From Pontibacter mucosus (GTDB lineage Bacteria > Bacteroidota > Bacteroidia > Cytophagales > Hymenobacteraceae): a stretch of 64,000 bases of DNA. Below, in pieces: positions 35,512 to 43,083 of this stretch. The notes beneath the pieces were generated by a model. The model made no database searches. It was given only the letters and a program-made list of their open reading frames with translations, and was not told the origin of the DNA. The DNA lies in contig NZ_QBKI01000009.1 in assembly GCF_003054055.1 (NCBI RefSeq), forward strand, positions 154,473 through 218,472, given 5' to 3'. Position 1 is the stretch's first letter. Each line of letters starts with the position of its first letter. The position numbers were made by a program, and so were the translations under genes.

Positions 35512-36045
35512 TTATTTATTTCGCCTGTAGTGTAACTGCGTTAATCCTGTATCAAAGGTTTTAGCAGTCACAAATTCAAGTGTTTGTTCCGGTCTGCCAT
35601 CTTTGAACAGTCTTGTTCCAGCCCCTAACAATACGGGAACAATCGAAATGATCAATTCGTCAATCAGGTCGCTTTTCAAAAATTCGTTGATAACTTCCGC
35701 CCCACCGTCACAATAGATGTTTTTCCCGTTTTCGCTCTTTAGTTGTTGCACCAGTTCCGTTAAATCGCCGGTGTAGAACTTTATTCTGCCAACACTTGGT
35801 CTTTCCGTTCGGGTAATAACATACACATCTCTTTCGCCATTGTCATAATGCGAAGTGCCTATTTCTCTATGAACCCAATCATACGTTTTTCTACCAATAA
35901 TAATGGTGTCAATGTTTGAGGTAAATTCTGCATAACCATAATCCTCGCCTTCTTTTTCGACTAATTTCAAAAAGCTGAGGTCATCATTTGGTTTGGCAAT
36001 GTACCCGTCCAAACTTGTCGCGATGAAGAGTGATAATTTTCTCAT
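35512..36045 (-). CDS. RibD C-terminal-type (dihydrofolate reductase-like) reductase
   Basis: A 177-residue reductase. MRKLSLFIATSLDGYIAKPNDDLSFL at the start and TIIIGRKTYDWV, VYVITRTERP, KSENGKNIYCDGGAEVINEFLKSDLIDELIISIVPVLLGAG are the landmarks of the RibD C-terminal / DHFR-like family. It binds NADPH. The substrate is uncertain: members include riboflavin-type reductases and trimethoprim-insensitive reductases. It is a lone gene followed by a long inverted repeat, and lies just downstream of the broken AraC-type gene. Confidence 0.88.
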   Translation of the reverse strand: MRKLSLFIATSLDGYIAKPNDDLSFLKLVEKEGEDYGYAEFTSNIDTIIIGRKTYDWVHREIGTSHYDNGERDVYVITRTERPSVGRIKFYTGDLTELVQQLKSENGKNIYCDGGAEVINEFLKSDLIDELIISIVPVLLGAGTRLFKDGRPEQTLEFVTAKTFDTGLTQLHYRRNK

Positions 36046-36118
36046 AGTAGTTTATCTGTTGATTTTTCTGCAATAATAAAATGGCGCACCCATTTCTACT
36101 TTGGAAAAAAACGACAGA

Positions 36119-36852
36119 TCAAAGTTGTGAGGGGGAAAGTCCGGTATTGCGTTTTATCTCGTTGGTCAGATGTGAATGGTCGTAATAGCCATACTCAAAT
36201 GCTATATCCAATAAACTCCGTTTCATATCTGGGCTCTTGATTGCAGCCAACGCATTTTGAAAGCGGACTATGTTCGAGTACTCTTTTGGCGTTATGCCTA
36301 CATGCGTTTTGAAATTTCGCTCCAACTGTCTTATAGATATGGAATTTCTCTCGGCAAGTTTGCTTATGCTTAGCTGGCCGTTCGACTGGTGAATATCGTC
36401 AATAACCGCTTGTAACACGCCGCTCCTATTTTGTAATCGGTCCATAAAAAAAACATTCAGGTAGTATACCGGGTTTTAAGGACATTGCCTATGTCAAATG
36501 CATGAGCGCTTTCGAGCCGAATGGTTTTGTTCGTCAGTTCATTTTGAGGTGCATAGTTGTAGAAATTGGAGAAAGCTCCTGGTTTCAGGCATACTCCAAT
36601 CAGGTGGGTGTTGGAGTTGATCAAACTGTCCTTATAAGAAGTCATTGCCCCCACTACATACGTTTTGCCAAAATCCATTACAGCTGCACCATTGTCGGTG
36701 ATACAAGTATCCCCTAGATTGACCACCAAACCGGGACATCCGTCAGGGAAGTTTCGCTCCCACTGGTTATCACTGTCGTTGCCTTTTAACTGCCAAAAGG
36801 AATGAATATATGGTTCTAATGAAGTACAAGGTTTTGTTTCTTTATATTTCAT
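36119..36852 (-). pseudogene. AraC-type regulator with DUF6597 sensor domain, one frameshift
   Basis: The first frame (36852-36457) is the sensor half: SLEPYIHSFWQLKGND, RNFPDGCPGLVVNLGD and LIGVCLKPGAFSNF, the DUF6597-type N-terminal domain of AraC regulators. After a slip near 36465 (VLK-TRYTT stop; the other frame continues PVYYLNVFFMDRL) the second frame (to 36119) holds the AraC HTH: LSISKLAERNSISIRQLERNFKTHVGITPKEY and FEYGYYDHSHLTNEIKRNTGLSPSQ. A single indel therefore splits an otherwise intact gene of about 240 residues. In life it would control a neighbour such as the reductase gene. Confidence 0.8.
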
Positions 36853-37145
36853 GGGTCTACGGAGTGTCGGTTTACCATGGCTGCCAACGTTTAGCTATGC
36901 AAGCTTCCCAAATATTTAAGCCATTGTGTAGTTGTTTTTCAAATTACAATTTCTCCCGGTAATTCTACTGACACCCTGAAATTCAGCGCCTGGTGGGGCC
37001 GGTGGTGCTGGTTATAGCCCTTGCGCTCAATAATTGCAGCTGAGCACAAAGGCAGCTAAAATGTCCTGTAATTCCTTATAAAAGTGTTTGCAGAGAGTTC
37101 CTGTTCCTGGCGGCTCTGCTGACACACGGTTTAACTATAATCTGT

Positions 37146-37754
37146 TTAATGACTAATCGTCCTGAAGGTCAGGTTTACTCTTGGCTTGTTGATGAGCCTG
37201 GTCGGCGGAAGTCGATGTAACCAGAAAGTCTGAGTCGTATCTTTCATCACCAAAAGGCTTCCATGTTCTAGAAGCAGTTCTATTTTTTCTTTTGTGGTTT
37301 TGTGCTTGAAAGCAAATTTTCTCTCCGCCCCGAAGCTTAAAGAGGCAATGGCTCCGTCTTTCTTTAAATCTGTCTCTGCATCGCTGTGCCACGCCATTCC
37401 TTCTTCCCCGGTGTGGTACAGATTAAGTAAACAGGAGTTAAATGTCTCACCTGTCTCTTGCTCCACTATGGTTTTTAACTCCAAAAGTTCCTTCGTCCAT
37501 GGCAGCGCATATTTAGTAGTGTTAGAGTAAGTGTATTCAAATGGTTTCTCCCCATACCATGCAACTTTTCTTTTGGTGACTATTTTTTTTCCAAACATAA
37601 CTGCTTCATCATTCCTCCACGCAATCGTGCTGAGTAGCCTTTCTAAGTAATGGACGGCATCCTGGTGCTGGAATACTATGCCGTAATAGTGGACCGTTCC
37701 ATCTTTGGGCAACCAGTTTTTTGTTTTATCAATCATGTCCTTAAACAAGCTCAT
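37146..37754 (-). CDS. alkB: AlkB-type 2-oxoglutarate-dependent DNA/RNA demethylase
   Basis: A 202-residue Fe(II)/2-oxoglutarate dioxygenase. The iron ligands are in WHSDAE (His at about 123, Asp at 125) and a His near 180 in FWLHRLPPT; the 2OG-binding Arg is in PRVNLTFR near 191-197. The Trp-Tyr-Gly block (RKVAWYGEKPFEY) and the start (VHYYGIVF) match Bacteroidota AlkB proteins. It removes methyl groups from N1-methyladenine and N3-methylcytosine. Its start overlaps the Ada-type zinc protein gene by 14 bases, and that gene follows the 2OG oxygenase gene, so these form a DNA-alkylation repair operon. Confidence 0.93.
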   Translation of the reverse strand: MSLFKDMIDKTKNWLPKDGTVHYYGIVFQHQDAVHYLERLLSTIAWRNDEAVMFGKKIVTKRKVAWYGEKPFEYTYSNTTKYALPWTKELLELKTIVEQETGETFNSCLLNLYHTGEEGMAWHSDAETDLKKDGAIASLSFGAERKFAFKHKTTKEKIELLLEHGSLLVMKDTTQTFWLHRLPPTRLINKPRVNLTFRTISH

Positions 37755-37986
37755 CCTTCCACTTTTTGTATGCCGCTCTCATGCAATGTCCGCAAGGGCG
37801 ATAACCGTTCTCAACAGCGTCGTTTTCTGTTAGAAAGAAAACCCTGTTCTCTTTTCTCATTTTTTTGCCCAAGCTACAGGTCAACTTTCCATAAATCTTC
37901 AGTTTACGGTTACCGCCAAACTGGATCCTTGCCTGCCTGATACTGCTTCTCAGTTCCCCATTGAATAGGTTGGTGTGTCGAATCAT
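37741..37986 (-). CDS. Small Ada-type metal-binding protein
   Basis: An 81-residue protein matching the N-terminal zinc domain of Ada: IQFGGNRKLKIYGKLTC (Cys at about 37) and GYRPCGHCMRA (Cys at about 65 and 68, with His 67). In Ada the four-Cys site holds zinc and one Cys accepts methyl from DNA phosphotriesters. Here only three Cys remain at the site, so zinc binding may be altered. Stand-alone versions of this shape are common beside AlkB in Bacteroidota. It lies between the 2OG oxygenase (3 bases away) and AlkB (overlap) in one operon. Confidence 0.85.
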   Translation of the reverse strand: MIRHTNLFNGELRSSIRQARIQFGGNRKLKIYGKLTCSLGKKMRKENRVFFLTENDAVENGYRPCGHCMRAAYKKWKDELV

Positions 37987-37989
37987 ATC

Positions 37990-38691
37990 CTAGCTCAAAG
38001 CATCGTGAAAAATAATGCCTAAGGTGTACCGCTCTCCACTGTGAATCTCACTTACACCATGTTTCATATTTACCCGATAGTAGCCTTTGGTTCCTCTTTC
38101 CGGCTTAAAGTTGGTAGTAAAAATGAGCATATCCCCTTTTCTGGGTTTTAAGACAATGGCTTTGGACTGAGCCCTCGGAATCTGCTGGGTCAGCACAAAT
38201 TCTCCGCCCGTGAAATCTTCTTCAGGTTCGTTCAAGAATAAAACTGTCTGTATGGGAAAATAAACATCGCCGTACAAGTCCTGATGCAGCGTATTGTAGC
38301 CGCCTTCACTGTATTTTAGTATTAGAACGGTTGCCTTTTCCTGATGATAGGCCCGGCATTGCTGCAACAGTTCCTTGTGTGTGGCAGGGAACTGCCTGTC
38401 AATTCTCAATGCACTGAACCAGGCATTTGCAATTGGTGCAAGGTACGGGTAAAGGCCTGTTCGTATATGCTGTAGGAGGCTGGGTAACGGGTAGTCAAAA
38501 TACTTGTACTCACCCAATCCAAAACGGTGGCGTGCCATCACAACCTTTTTCCTGTAGGCATCAGGACTATCATAGTTTGATTTTAAATTCTCACATTCAC
38601 TACTCTCTAAAAAACCTGGAATAATGACAAATCCTTTGTTGTGCATTTGCCTTGTAGCGAAATCCCAGTCTATCAAACCAATGTTTCTCAT
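37990..38691 (-). CDS. 2OG-Fe(II) oxygenase
   Basis: About 233 residues from the ATG at 38691 (MRNIGLIDWDF), which lies just past the stop of the upstream hydrolase gene; an earlier ATG at 38724 would overlap it. The double-stranded beta-helix core has the iron ligands in NTLHQDLYGD (His about 136, Asp about 138) and a distal His in KHGVSEIHSG, with an Arg for 2-oxoglutarate in GERYTLGIIF. The family is found with alkylation-repair genes; the substrate is not known, though a role in nucleic-acid or protein demethylation is possible. It starts the oxygenase-Ada-AlkB operon. Confidence 0.9.
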   Translation of the reverse strand: MRNIGLIDWDFATRQMHNKGFVIIPGFLESSECENLKSNYDSPDAYRKKVVMARHRFGLGEYKYFDYPLPSLLQHIRTGLYPYLAPIANAWFSALRIDRQFPATHKELLQQCRAYHQEKATVLILKYSEGGYNTLHQDLYGDVYFPIQTVLFLNEPEEDFTGGEFVLTQQIPRAQSKAIVLKPRKGDMLIFTTNFKPERGTKGYYRVNMKHGVSEIHSGERYTLGIIFHDALS

Positions 38692-38692
38692 C

Positions 38693-39415
38693 TTATAGCA
38701 AGCTGATTTCCAAAAATATATCACAAAGAGCGTCCGGCCTGCTAAAAAATGGGGAGTGACTCGTATTCATTTGATACACTTTTTGGCACGGGGTTTCCTG
38801 ATACATCATTTGCTGAATAAAGGGGGTGACTGCCCTATCTTCTGTACACTCAATGTAGAACCTCGGAACACTGCCAAACTTTTCATCTGTAAGCTTGAGT
38901 GGAACAGTTGCTGACTCAAAGGGCTCATGACTCAGTAAATGCTTTGCCAGGTCTATGATGTAGTCCTCACAATCATGATACAGGCCTTCTCTGTAAATTT
39001 CAGGTCTTAATGTGGTGGCGTTAAGGGTCGGGTCAAAATCAATATAGGGTTTAAGGCAGCACTGTGTATCCTGAACAGAATACTCTCTTTGTGTTTTACC
39101 ATCAGGAACCAGATAAGCAGCTAAGTAAATGAGTTTTTCAATTTTAGCCGGCCTGTATTCTGCTATCTGTGAAATCATAATCCCGTTTTTGGAATGCCCC
39201 ACCAGTATTACTTTTTCATCCATTGTATCCAGTAAGCTGCAAACACTTTCCACTGTAGTGGACATTCTCACGCTTTCAATTGGGGTTTTGTCCTTTCCCA
39301 TACCTGGGAGGTTGATCGCAAGTGCTTTATGCCCCTTGCTTTCCAAGATGGGAACTACTTTGTGCCAGTTCCATGAACCGTGCCATGAACCATGCACTAA
39401 AACAAATGTCTTCAT
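38693..39415 (-). CDS. Alpha/beta-fold hydrolase
   Basis: A 240-residue hydrolase. FVLVHGSWHGSWNWHKVVPIL gives the oxyanion-hole HG, and VILVGHSKNGIMISQIAEYRPAKIEKLIYLAAYL gives the nucleophile Ser in GHSKNG (about residue 74-79, in place of the usual GHSxGG). The acid and His are probably in IECTEDRAVTP and NTSHSPFFSRP. The relatives include methylesterases and salicylate-type esterases. It ends two bases before the 2OG oxygenase start, so it belongs to the repair operon by position, though its chemistry there is unclear. Confidence 0.85.
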   Translation of the reverse strand: MKTFVLVHGSWHGSWNWHKVVPILESKGHKALAINLPGMGKDKTPIESVRMSTTVESVCSLLDTMDEKVILVGHSKNGIMISQIAEYRPAKIEKLIYLAAYLVPDGKTQREYSVQDTQCCLKPYIDFDPTLNATTLRPEIYREGLYHDCEDYIIDLAKHLLSHEPFESATVPLKLTDEKFGSVPRFYIECTEDRAVTPFIQQMMYQETPCQKVYQMNTSHSPFFSRPDALCDIFLEISLL

Positions 39416-39479
39416 ACTTCATAATTAAGTTAGGTGTCAAAGATGGGGAAGCTTGCTGCGGCAGGACACCCGAAACTTG

Positions 39480-40331
39480 CTATGTTTCTAAAACCTTAGT
39501 CCTCGAACTTTCCCAGCCTATGATGGCAGTTTTCCTTATGTTCCCCCACATATAGCCACCAATGTTACCCGAGTTTTGAATGACCCGGTGGCAGGGAATC
39601 AGAAAAGCCACAGGATTGCTGCCAATTGCCGTTCCAACTGCTCTTGAGGCATTAGGACTTCCTATCTTCTTCGCAATATGGCTGTAAGTAGAGAGCTGGC
39701 CCATGGGGATTTTCAGAAGGGTTTCCCATACTTTCAGTTGAAACTCTGTTCCTTTTAAATGCAATTTGATTTCGGGCAGATTGCTCCAGTCATGTTGAAA
39801 AATGGAGAGGGCGTTTTGCTGCAGCATGTCTAATTTCTGATGAAAAGCCGCGTTTGGAAATTTCTGCCTTAAATTGTTTAGTGCACTGGGTGCATTATCG
39901 TCAAAAGCCATGTAGCAAACGCCTTTTGGTGTGGAAGCCACGAGCAAGTCTCCGAAAGGGCTTTCGGCAAAACTATAATTGATCATAAGTTTTTTACCGC
40001 CGTTTTTGTATTCGGCGGGTGTCATGCCCTCTACGTTGATGAAAAGGTCGTGTAGTCGCCCAGTGCTAGAGAGCCCTGTTTCAAAAGCGACGTCAAAAAG
40101 TGTGGCTTGCTGGTCCTGCAGTAACTTCTTAGCGTGTTCAATGCTGATGTACTGCAAAAACTTTTTTGGTGTTGTGCCCGCCCACTCGCTGAAAAGGCGT
40201 TGAAAATGAAACGGGCTCAGATGCACTTTCGAGGCGACCTCGTCAAGGTGTGGTTGTTCTTTAAAGTTCCCCTTAATATACGCTATTGCTTCGGCAATGC
40301 GATCGTAATTGAGTTGCTGCTGTTCGTTCAT
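39480..40331 (-). CDS. Bifunctional Ada/Ogt-type: AraC HTH plus O6-alkylguanine-DNA methyltransferase
   Basis: A 283-residue protein. Residues 10-105 form an AraC-type HTH (IAYIKGNFKEQPHLDEVASKVHLSPFHFQRLFSEWAGTTPKKFLQYI). The C-terminal 170 residues form the MGMT/Ogt domain: GDLLVASTPKGVCYMAFDD, then FQLKVWETLLKIPMGQLSTYSHIAKKIG and NPVAFLIPCHRVIQNSG, with the alkyl-accepting Cys in PCHRVI near residue 250. It both senses alkylation damage and repairs O6-methylguanine. Ada proper also has an N-terminal zinc domain; here that domain is a separate gene at 37741. This gene heads the minus-strand repair group. Confidence 0.93.
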   Translation of the reverse strand: MNEQQQLNYDRIAEAIAYIKGNFKEQPHLDEVASKVHLSPFHFQRLFSEWAGTTPKKFLQYISIEHAKKLLQDQQATLFDVAFETGLSSTGRLHDLFINVEGMTPAEYKNGGKKLMINYSFAESPFGDLLVASTPKGVCYMAFDDNAPSALNNLRQKFPNAAFHQKLDMLQQNALSIFQHDWSNLPEIKLHLKGTEFQLKVWETLLKIPMGQLSTYSHIAKKIGSPNASRAVGTAIGSNPVAFLIPCHRVIQNSGNIGGYMWGNIRKTAIIGWESSRTKVLET

Positions 40332-40654
40332 TGCTACTGAATTTTATATAGCAAATGTCAAAACTGTATTGCTATGATAAAATCCGAAACTTGCTGAATT
40401 TTGCCTGAACTATCTCTCTTCTATACAAGCAATTAGTTATCAGATCATACAACCCGTACTCGTTTCACTCCGTCTGAGATCCTTAAAACTCAAGATTCGC
40501 CTGCATATCAACTCCACCAGCACTGCTTTTATGTAGCGAATAAAGCAAAACCCTGTGATTGACTGTTATAAAGGTTTATTTATGCATCAGCAGCCTTCTC
40601 CAGCTGAGAAATTTCCTGTTCGGCTTCGGCCAGCCAAAAAGGTACCTGTGGGTC
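40332..40654. other. 323-base gap at the right edge of the cargo
   Basis: This divides the AT-rich cargo from the GC-rich element backbone. The base composition shifts here. I see no gene, repeat or terminator. Confidence 0.4.
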
Positions 40655-41290
40655 CTACCGCCGCTTGTCTTCCGCGCTGCCCGGAAAGCTTACCAGGTTA
40701 AACATTTCCCGCATCCTGGATCGGACCCTGAGCCCATAGGCCTGCTCTATCTCCGCGCTGGTCAGGTTGGTGGTCAGATGGGTTTTGAGCCCGCTGGAGA
40801 CAAACAGGTCATAGCGGCTCAGCAGCACTTCTCCCATGACCTGGCAGCTGCTCCCATAGTGCCGCTGCACCGGCTCGGTGCCCAGGTCATCAAAGCAGTA
40901 GACAGCCGGTTTATTGCCAGGGCCCGTGCTATACCGCCCGATCACCCCATACCCCACCTGCTGAAAGGCAAAGCTTACCTGCCGGCACGAAAGCACCCTG
41001 TAGCGATCCTCGGCCGGCAGTAGCAGCCGCAGCAGGGTCATCAGGCTGGTCTTGCCGCAGCCCACCGGACCGGTGAGCAGCACACCTTTGCGCAGGCTCA
41101 GACCCTTGGCGCTGGCTGCCTCCCGGTTCCCGCTGGCATAGGCCAGCAGCCGCCCCAAGAGCAAATGGTCCTCCTCATAGAGCCGGAAATGTGCCCCGTA
41201 CAGCCGCTTGCCCTGTCTCTCCAGCCAGGGGAGCACCAGGGCCATCCACTTCTCAAACGTGCCGGCATCCGGCTCAGAGCGGCTCTGCAT
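40655..41290 (-). CDS. DnaC/IstB-like P-loop ATPase of the element
   Basis: A 211-residue ATPase. Walker A GPVGCGKTS lies at residues 74-82 after GVLLT; Walker B is in VYCFDDLG. An Arg-rich end (YGLRVRSRMREMFNLVSFPG) holds sensor residues. The shape is that of DnaC-type helicase loaders and of the ATPases that mobile elements carry beside their replication gene. It overlaps the upstream RepA-like gene by 17 bases. It probably helps load a helicase during element replication. Confidence 0.82.
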   Translation of the reverse strand: MQSRSEPDAGTFEKWMALVLPWLERQGKRLYGAHFRLYEEDHLLLGRLLAYASGNREAASAKGLSLRKGVLLTGPVGCGKTSLMTLLRLLLPAEDRYRVLSCRQVSFAFQQVGYGVIGRYSTGPGNKPAVYCFDDLGTEPVQRHYGSSCQVMGEVLLSRYDLFVSSGLKTHLTTNLTSAEIEQAYGLRVRSRMREMFNLVSFPGSAEDKRR

Positions 41291-42050
41291 AGTTCCTCTC
41301 CCCTTTTAACTCCGGGACATGCGCCTCCTGCTGACTGTACATGTTGCAGGCCCACTTGTGGGCTGCCGCCTGCCAGTCCTGCATCGGCTGGCGGCCCACC
41401 ATCCACCCGTTGGCGCGGTAGTGGTGGAAGAAGCGCTGGCTCTCCAGATCCGGGTAGCCGCATACCCTGAAAAAGTGCCGCACCTCCTCCAGCGTTGGGG
41501 GCGTGATGGCTGACGCGGCTTTCTTTTCTTTTTCGGCGCAACCTTTTTCTTTTCTTTCGCTGCCTGCCGCCGCCTCCCCGTTTGAACCGCCTTCATGCGC
41601 GCGGGCGGTTTCTCCCCCGTTTAAGCTGTTTAGGCTGTTTAAAGAGTTTCCACTGTTTAAGGAAGGTTCCAGGTCCCGTCCAGCTCCACGACAGTCCGCG
41701 TCCAGCTCCTGTTCACCTCCGGTACAAATAAAAGCAGGCTTCTTCTGGACTTGCTCCTCCACAGCCAGGCTGAGCATATAGACCAGGCTGCCGCGGTAGT
41801 GGTTGAAGGAGGGCACATACTGCAGGTATCCCCAGGCATGCAGCTCCCGCAGGCACTTGTGGTAGGTGACGCGCGAATGGATATGTGAGGTGGCCATCAC
41901 CTCCTCCCGGGCAATGGAAATAGGGTTACGGAAACGGTGCACGTTCCACTGCTGGAAGAGGGCCATGTACAGGCTGATGTGCGTGGGGTTGAGACGGTAG
42001 TCGCCGGAAACTCTCCCAAAAAAGCCATTCAGGTGCAGAATGTAGTTCAT
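41274..42050 (-). CDS. DnaD-like / replication-initiation protein of the element
   Basis: A 258-residue protein. The N-terminal part (about 1-105) has the winged-helix block HISLYMALFQQWNVHRFRNPISIAREEVMATSHIHSRVTYHKCLRELHAWGYLQY, as in initiator-type and GntR-like proteins. A low-complexity, Asn/Ser/Lys-rich linker follows. The C-terminal 70 residues match the DnaD-like motif found in elements (FFHHYRANGWMVGRQPMQDWQAAAHKW). It lies between the HTH gene and the ATPase gene, each overlapping or close, forming a replication/regulation operon typical of Bacteroidota conjugative elements. Confidence 0.75.
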   Translation of the reverse strand: MNYILHLNGFFGRVSGDYRLNPTHISLYMALFQQWNVHRFRNPISIAREEVMATSHIHSRVTYHKCLRELHAWGYLQYVPSFNHYRGSLVYMLSLAVEEQVQKKPAFICTGGEQELDADCRGAGRDLEPSLNSGNSLNSLNSLNGGETARAHEGGSNGEAAAGSERKEKGCAEKEKKAASAITPPTLEEVRHFFRVCGYPDLESQRFFHHYRANGWMVGRQPMQDWQAAAHKWACNMYSQQEAHVPELKGERNYAEPL

Positions 42051-42319
42051 GACCGGCCCTCCTTTCCCTGCAAGAGCCGGTTAATATCCTCGGTGCGGTA
42101 ATACAGCGTGCCGCCTACCTTGACCGAAGCCAGAGTACCATCCACCCGCAGCTTCTGCAGGGTGGATGGGGAGATCTGCAGCATCCGTCGCACCTCGGCG
42201 GATTTGAGCACAGGCAGGAGCGCCTGGCGCTGCGGCTTGCCCAGCATATGTTGCAGGTCTTCGAGCAACTGCCTGCGAAACTGCTGCAGGTCTTCCTTGG
42301 TGATAAGTTCTACGGACAT
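42047..42319 (-). CDS. Excisionase-like helix-turn-helix protein
   Basis: A 90-residue DNA-binding protein from the ATG at 42319 (MSVELITKEDLQQF). Residues 37-87 form a MerR/HTH_17-type helix-turn-helix: LKSAEVRRMLQISPSTLQKLRVDGTLASVKVGGTLYYRTEDINRLL. In Bacteroidota such proteins accompany conjugative elements and act as excisionase or repressors. It overlaps the DnaD-like gene by four bases. Longer frames upstream run into unrelated sequence, so I take the shorter start. Confidence 0.82.
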   Translation of the reverse strand: MSVELITKEDLQQFRRQLLEDLQHMLGKPQRQALLPVLKSAEVRRMLQISPSTLQKLRVDGTLASVKVGGTLYYRTEDINRLLQGKEGRS

Positions 42320-42466
42320 AACAGTGTGCTTTTGGTTAGGTCCCGAAGGTGCGCCATCCGCCGCACCCCTGTTCACAAGCAGCACCCAAGGGGGGATATA
42401 TTTCTGGTGTATTATCTGTCCCCCCTCCGGCCGGGCTTGTGAACTCCCCGTCCTCTGACAGGTCAT

Positions 42467-42684
42467 CTTAGCTCAAAAAAACAGCAGCCATGATCACCTT
42501 CCTTCCTTTCCCCCATCCTCCTGAAACCCGCCATTCACTCCGATGCCTGAAAGGTTTTATTGCCCCTGCGGCAAGGAGAAAGCGCTGCGGTCTGGTGCAG
42601 CGAGCCAGATGTACTTTTGTATACCAAAAGCGTTTTCAACCCCTCGGAACTCGGGGTCTTTCTTTCCTTCAAACAGCATAAACC
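42467..42684. other. Candidate oriT region upstream of mobA/mobB
   Basis: This 218-base stretch separates the minus-strand excisionase-like gene from the mob genes. It contains a perfect 6-base inverted repeat with a 5-base spacer (42614-42619 with 42625-42630, CTTTTG/CAAAAG) and a G/C-rich stem near 42638-42660. Relaxase recognition sites of Bacteroidota elements lie just upstream of the mob genes, so this is the most likely origin of transfer. No nick site is defined. Confidence 0.4.
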
Positions 42685-43083
42685 ATGGGCAGAAAGAAAA
42701 AAGCAGACGCTGCGGAGCTACTCTCCCATCCCATCCTTTTCCGGGTACGGCAGCGGAAGTACGAAGAACTGGAGCAATTGGCACAGCAGAGCGACTGCCG
42801 CTCCGTCGGAGAGGTGCTCCGACGCATCCTGGAGGGCAAACGGATTGTCCTTTTCCACAAGGACAGCTCCCTGGACGGGGTGGTTGAGGAGCTGGCCGGC
42901 GTGCGGGAGGAACTGCGGGCCATCGGGGTGAACATCAACCAGATCACGCGCCACTTCAATGCCTCCACGCAGGCCCACAAGCGGGTGTTCCTGGCCCACC
43001 AGGCCCTGGAGCAGTACCGGCAGGTAGGGAAAAAGGTCAACACGCTGCTCGCGCTCATCTCCCAGCTGGCCCGGCGATGGTAG
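42685..43083 (+). CDS. MobA/MobC-type mobilisation accessory protein
   Basis: A 132-residue relaxosome protein. The start is a basic segment (MGRKKKADAAEL) and a ribbon-helix-helix-like part (HPILFRVRQRKYEELEQLAQQSDCRSVGEVLRRIL). The C-terminal helix contains the family block ELRAIGVNINQITRHFNAS. It binds oriT and helps the relaxase. The following relaxase gene starts seven bases before its stop (43077-43083), so the two are translated together. Confidence 0.88.
   Translation: MGRKKKADAAELLSHPILFRVRQRKYEELEQLAQQSDCRSVGEVLRRILEGKRIVLFHKDSSLDGVVEELAGVREELRAIGVNINQITRHFNASTQAHKRVFLAHQALEQYRQVGKKVNTLLALISQLARRW

Noticed and set aside
36853..37145. Second attC-like palindrome after the AlkB gene
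   Set aside because: I saw GCCAACGTTTAGC-type sequence but could not pair it with a complementary arm.
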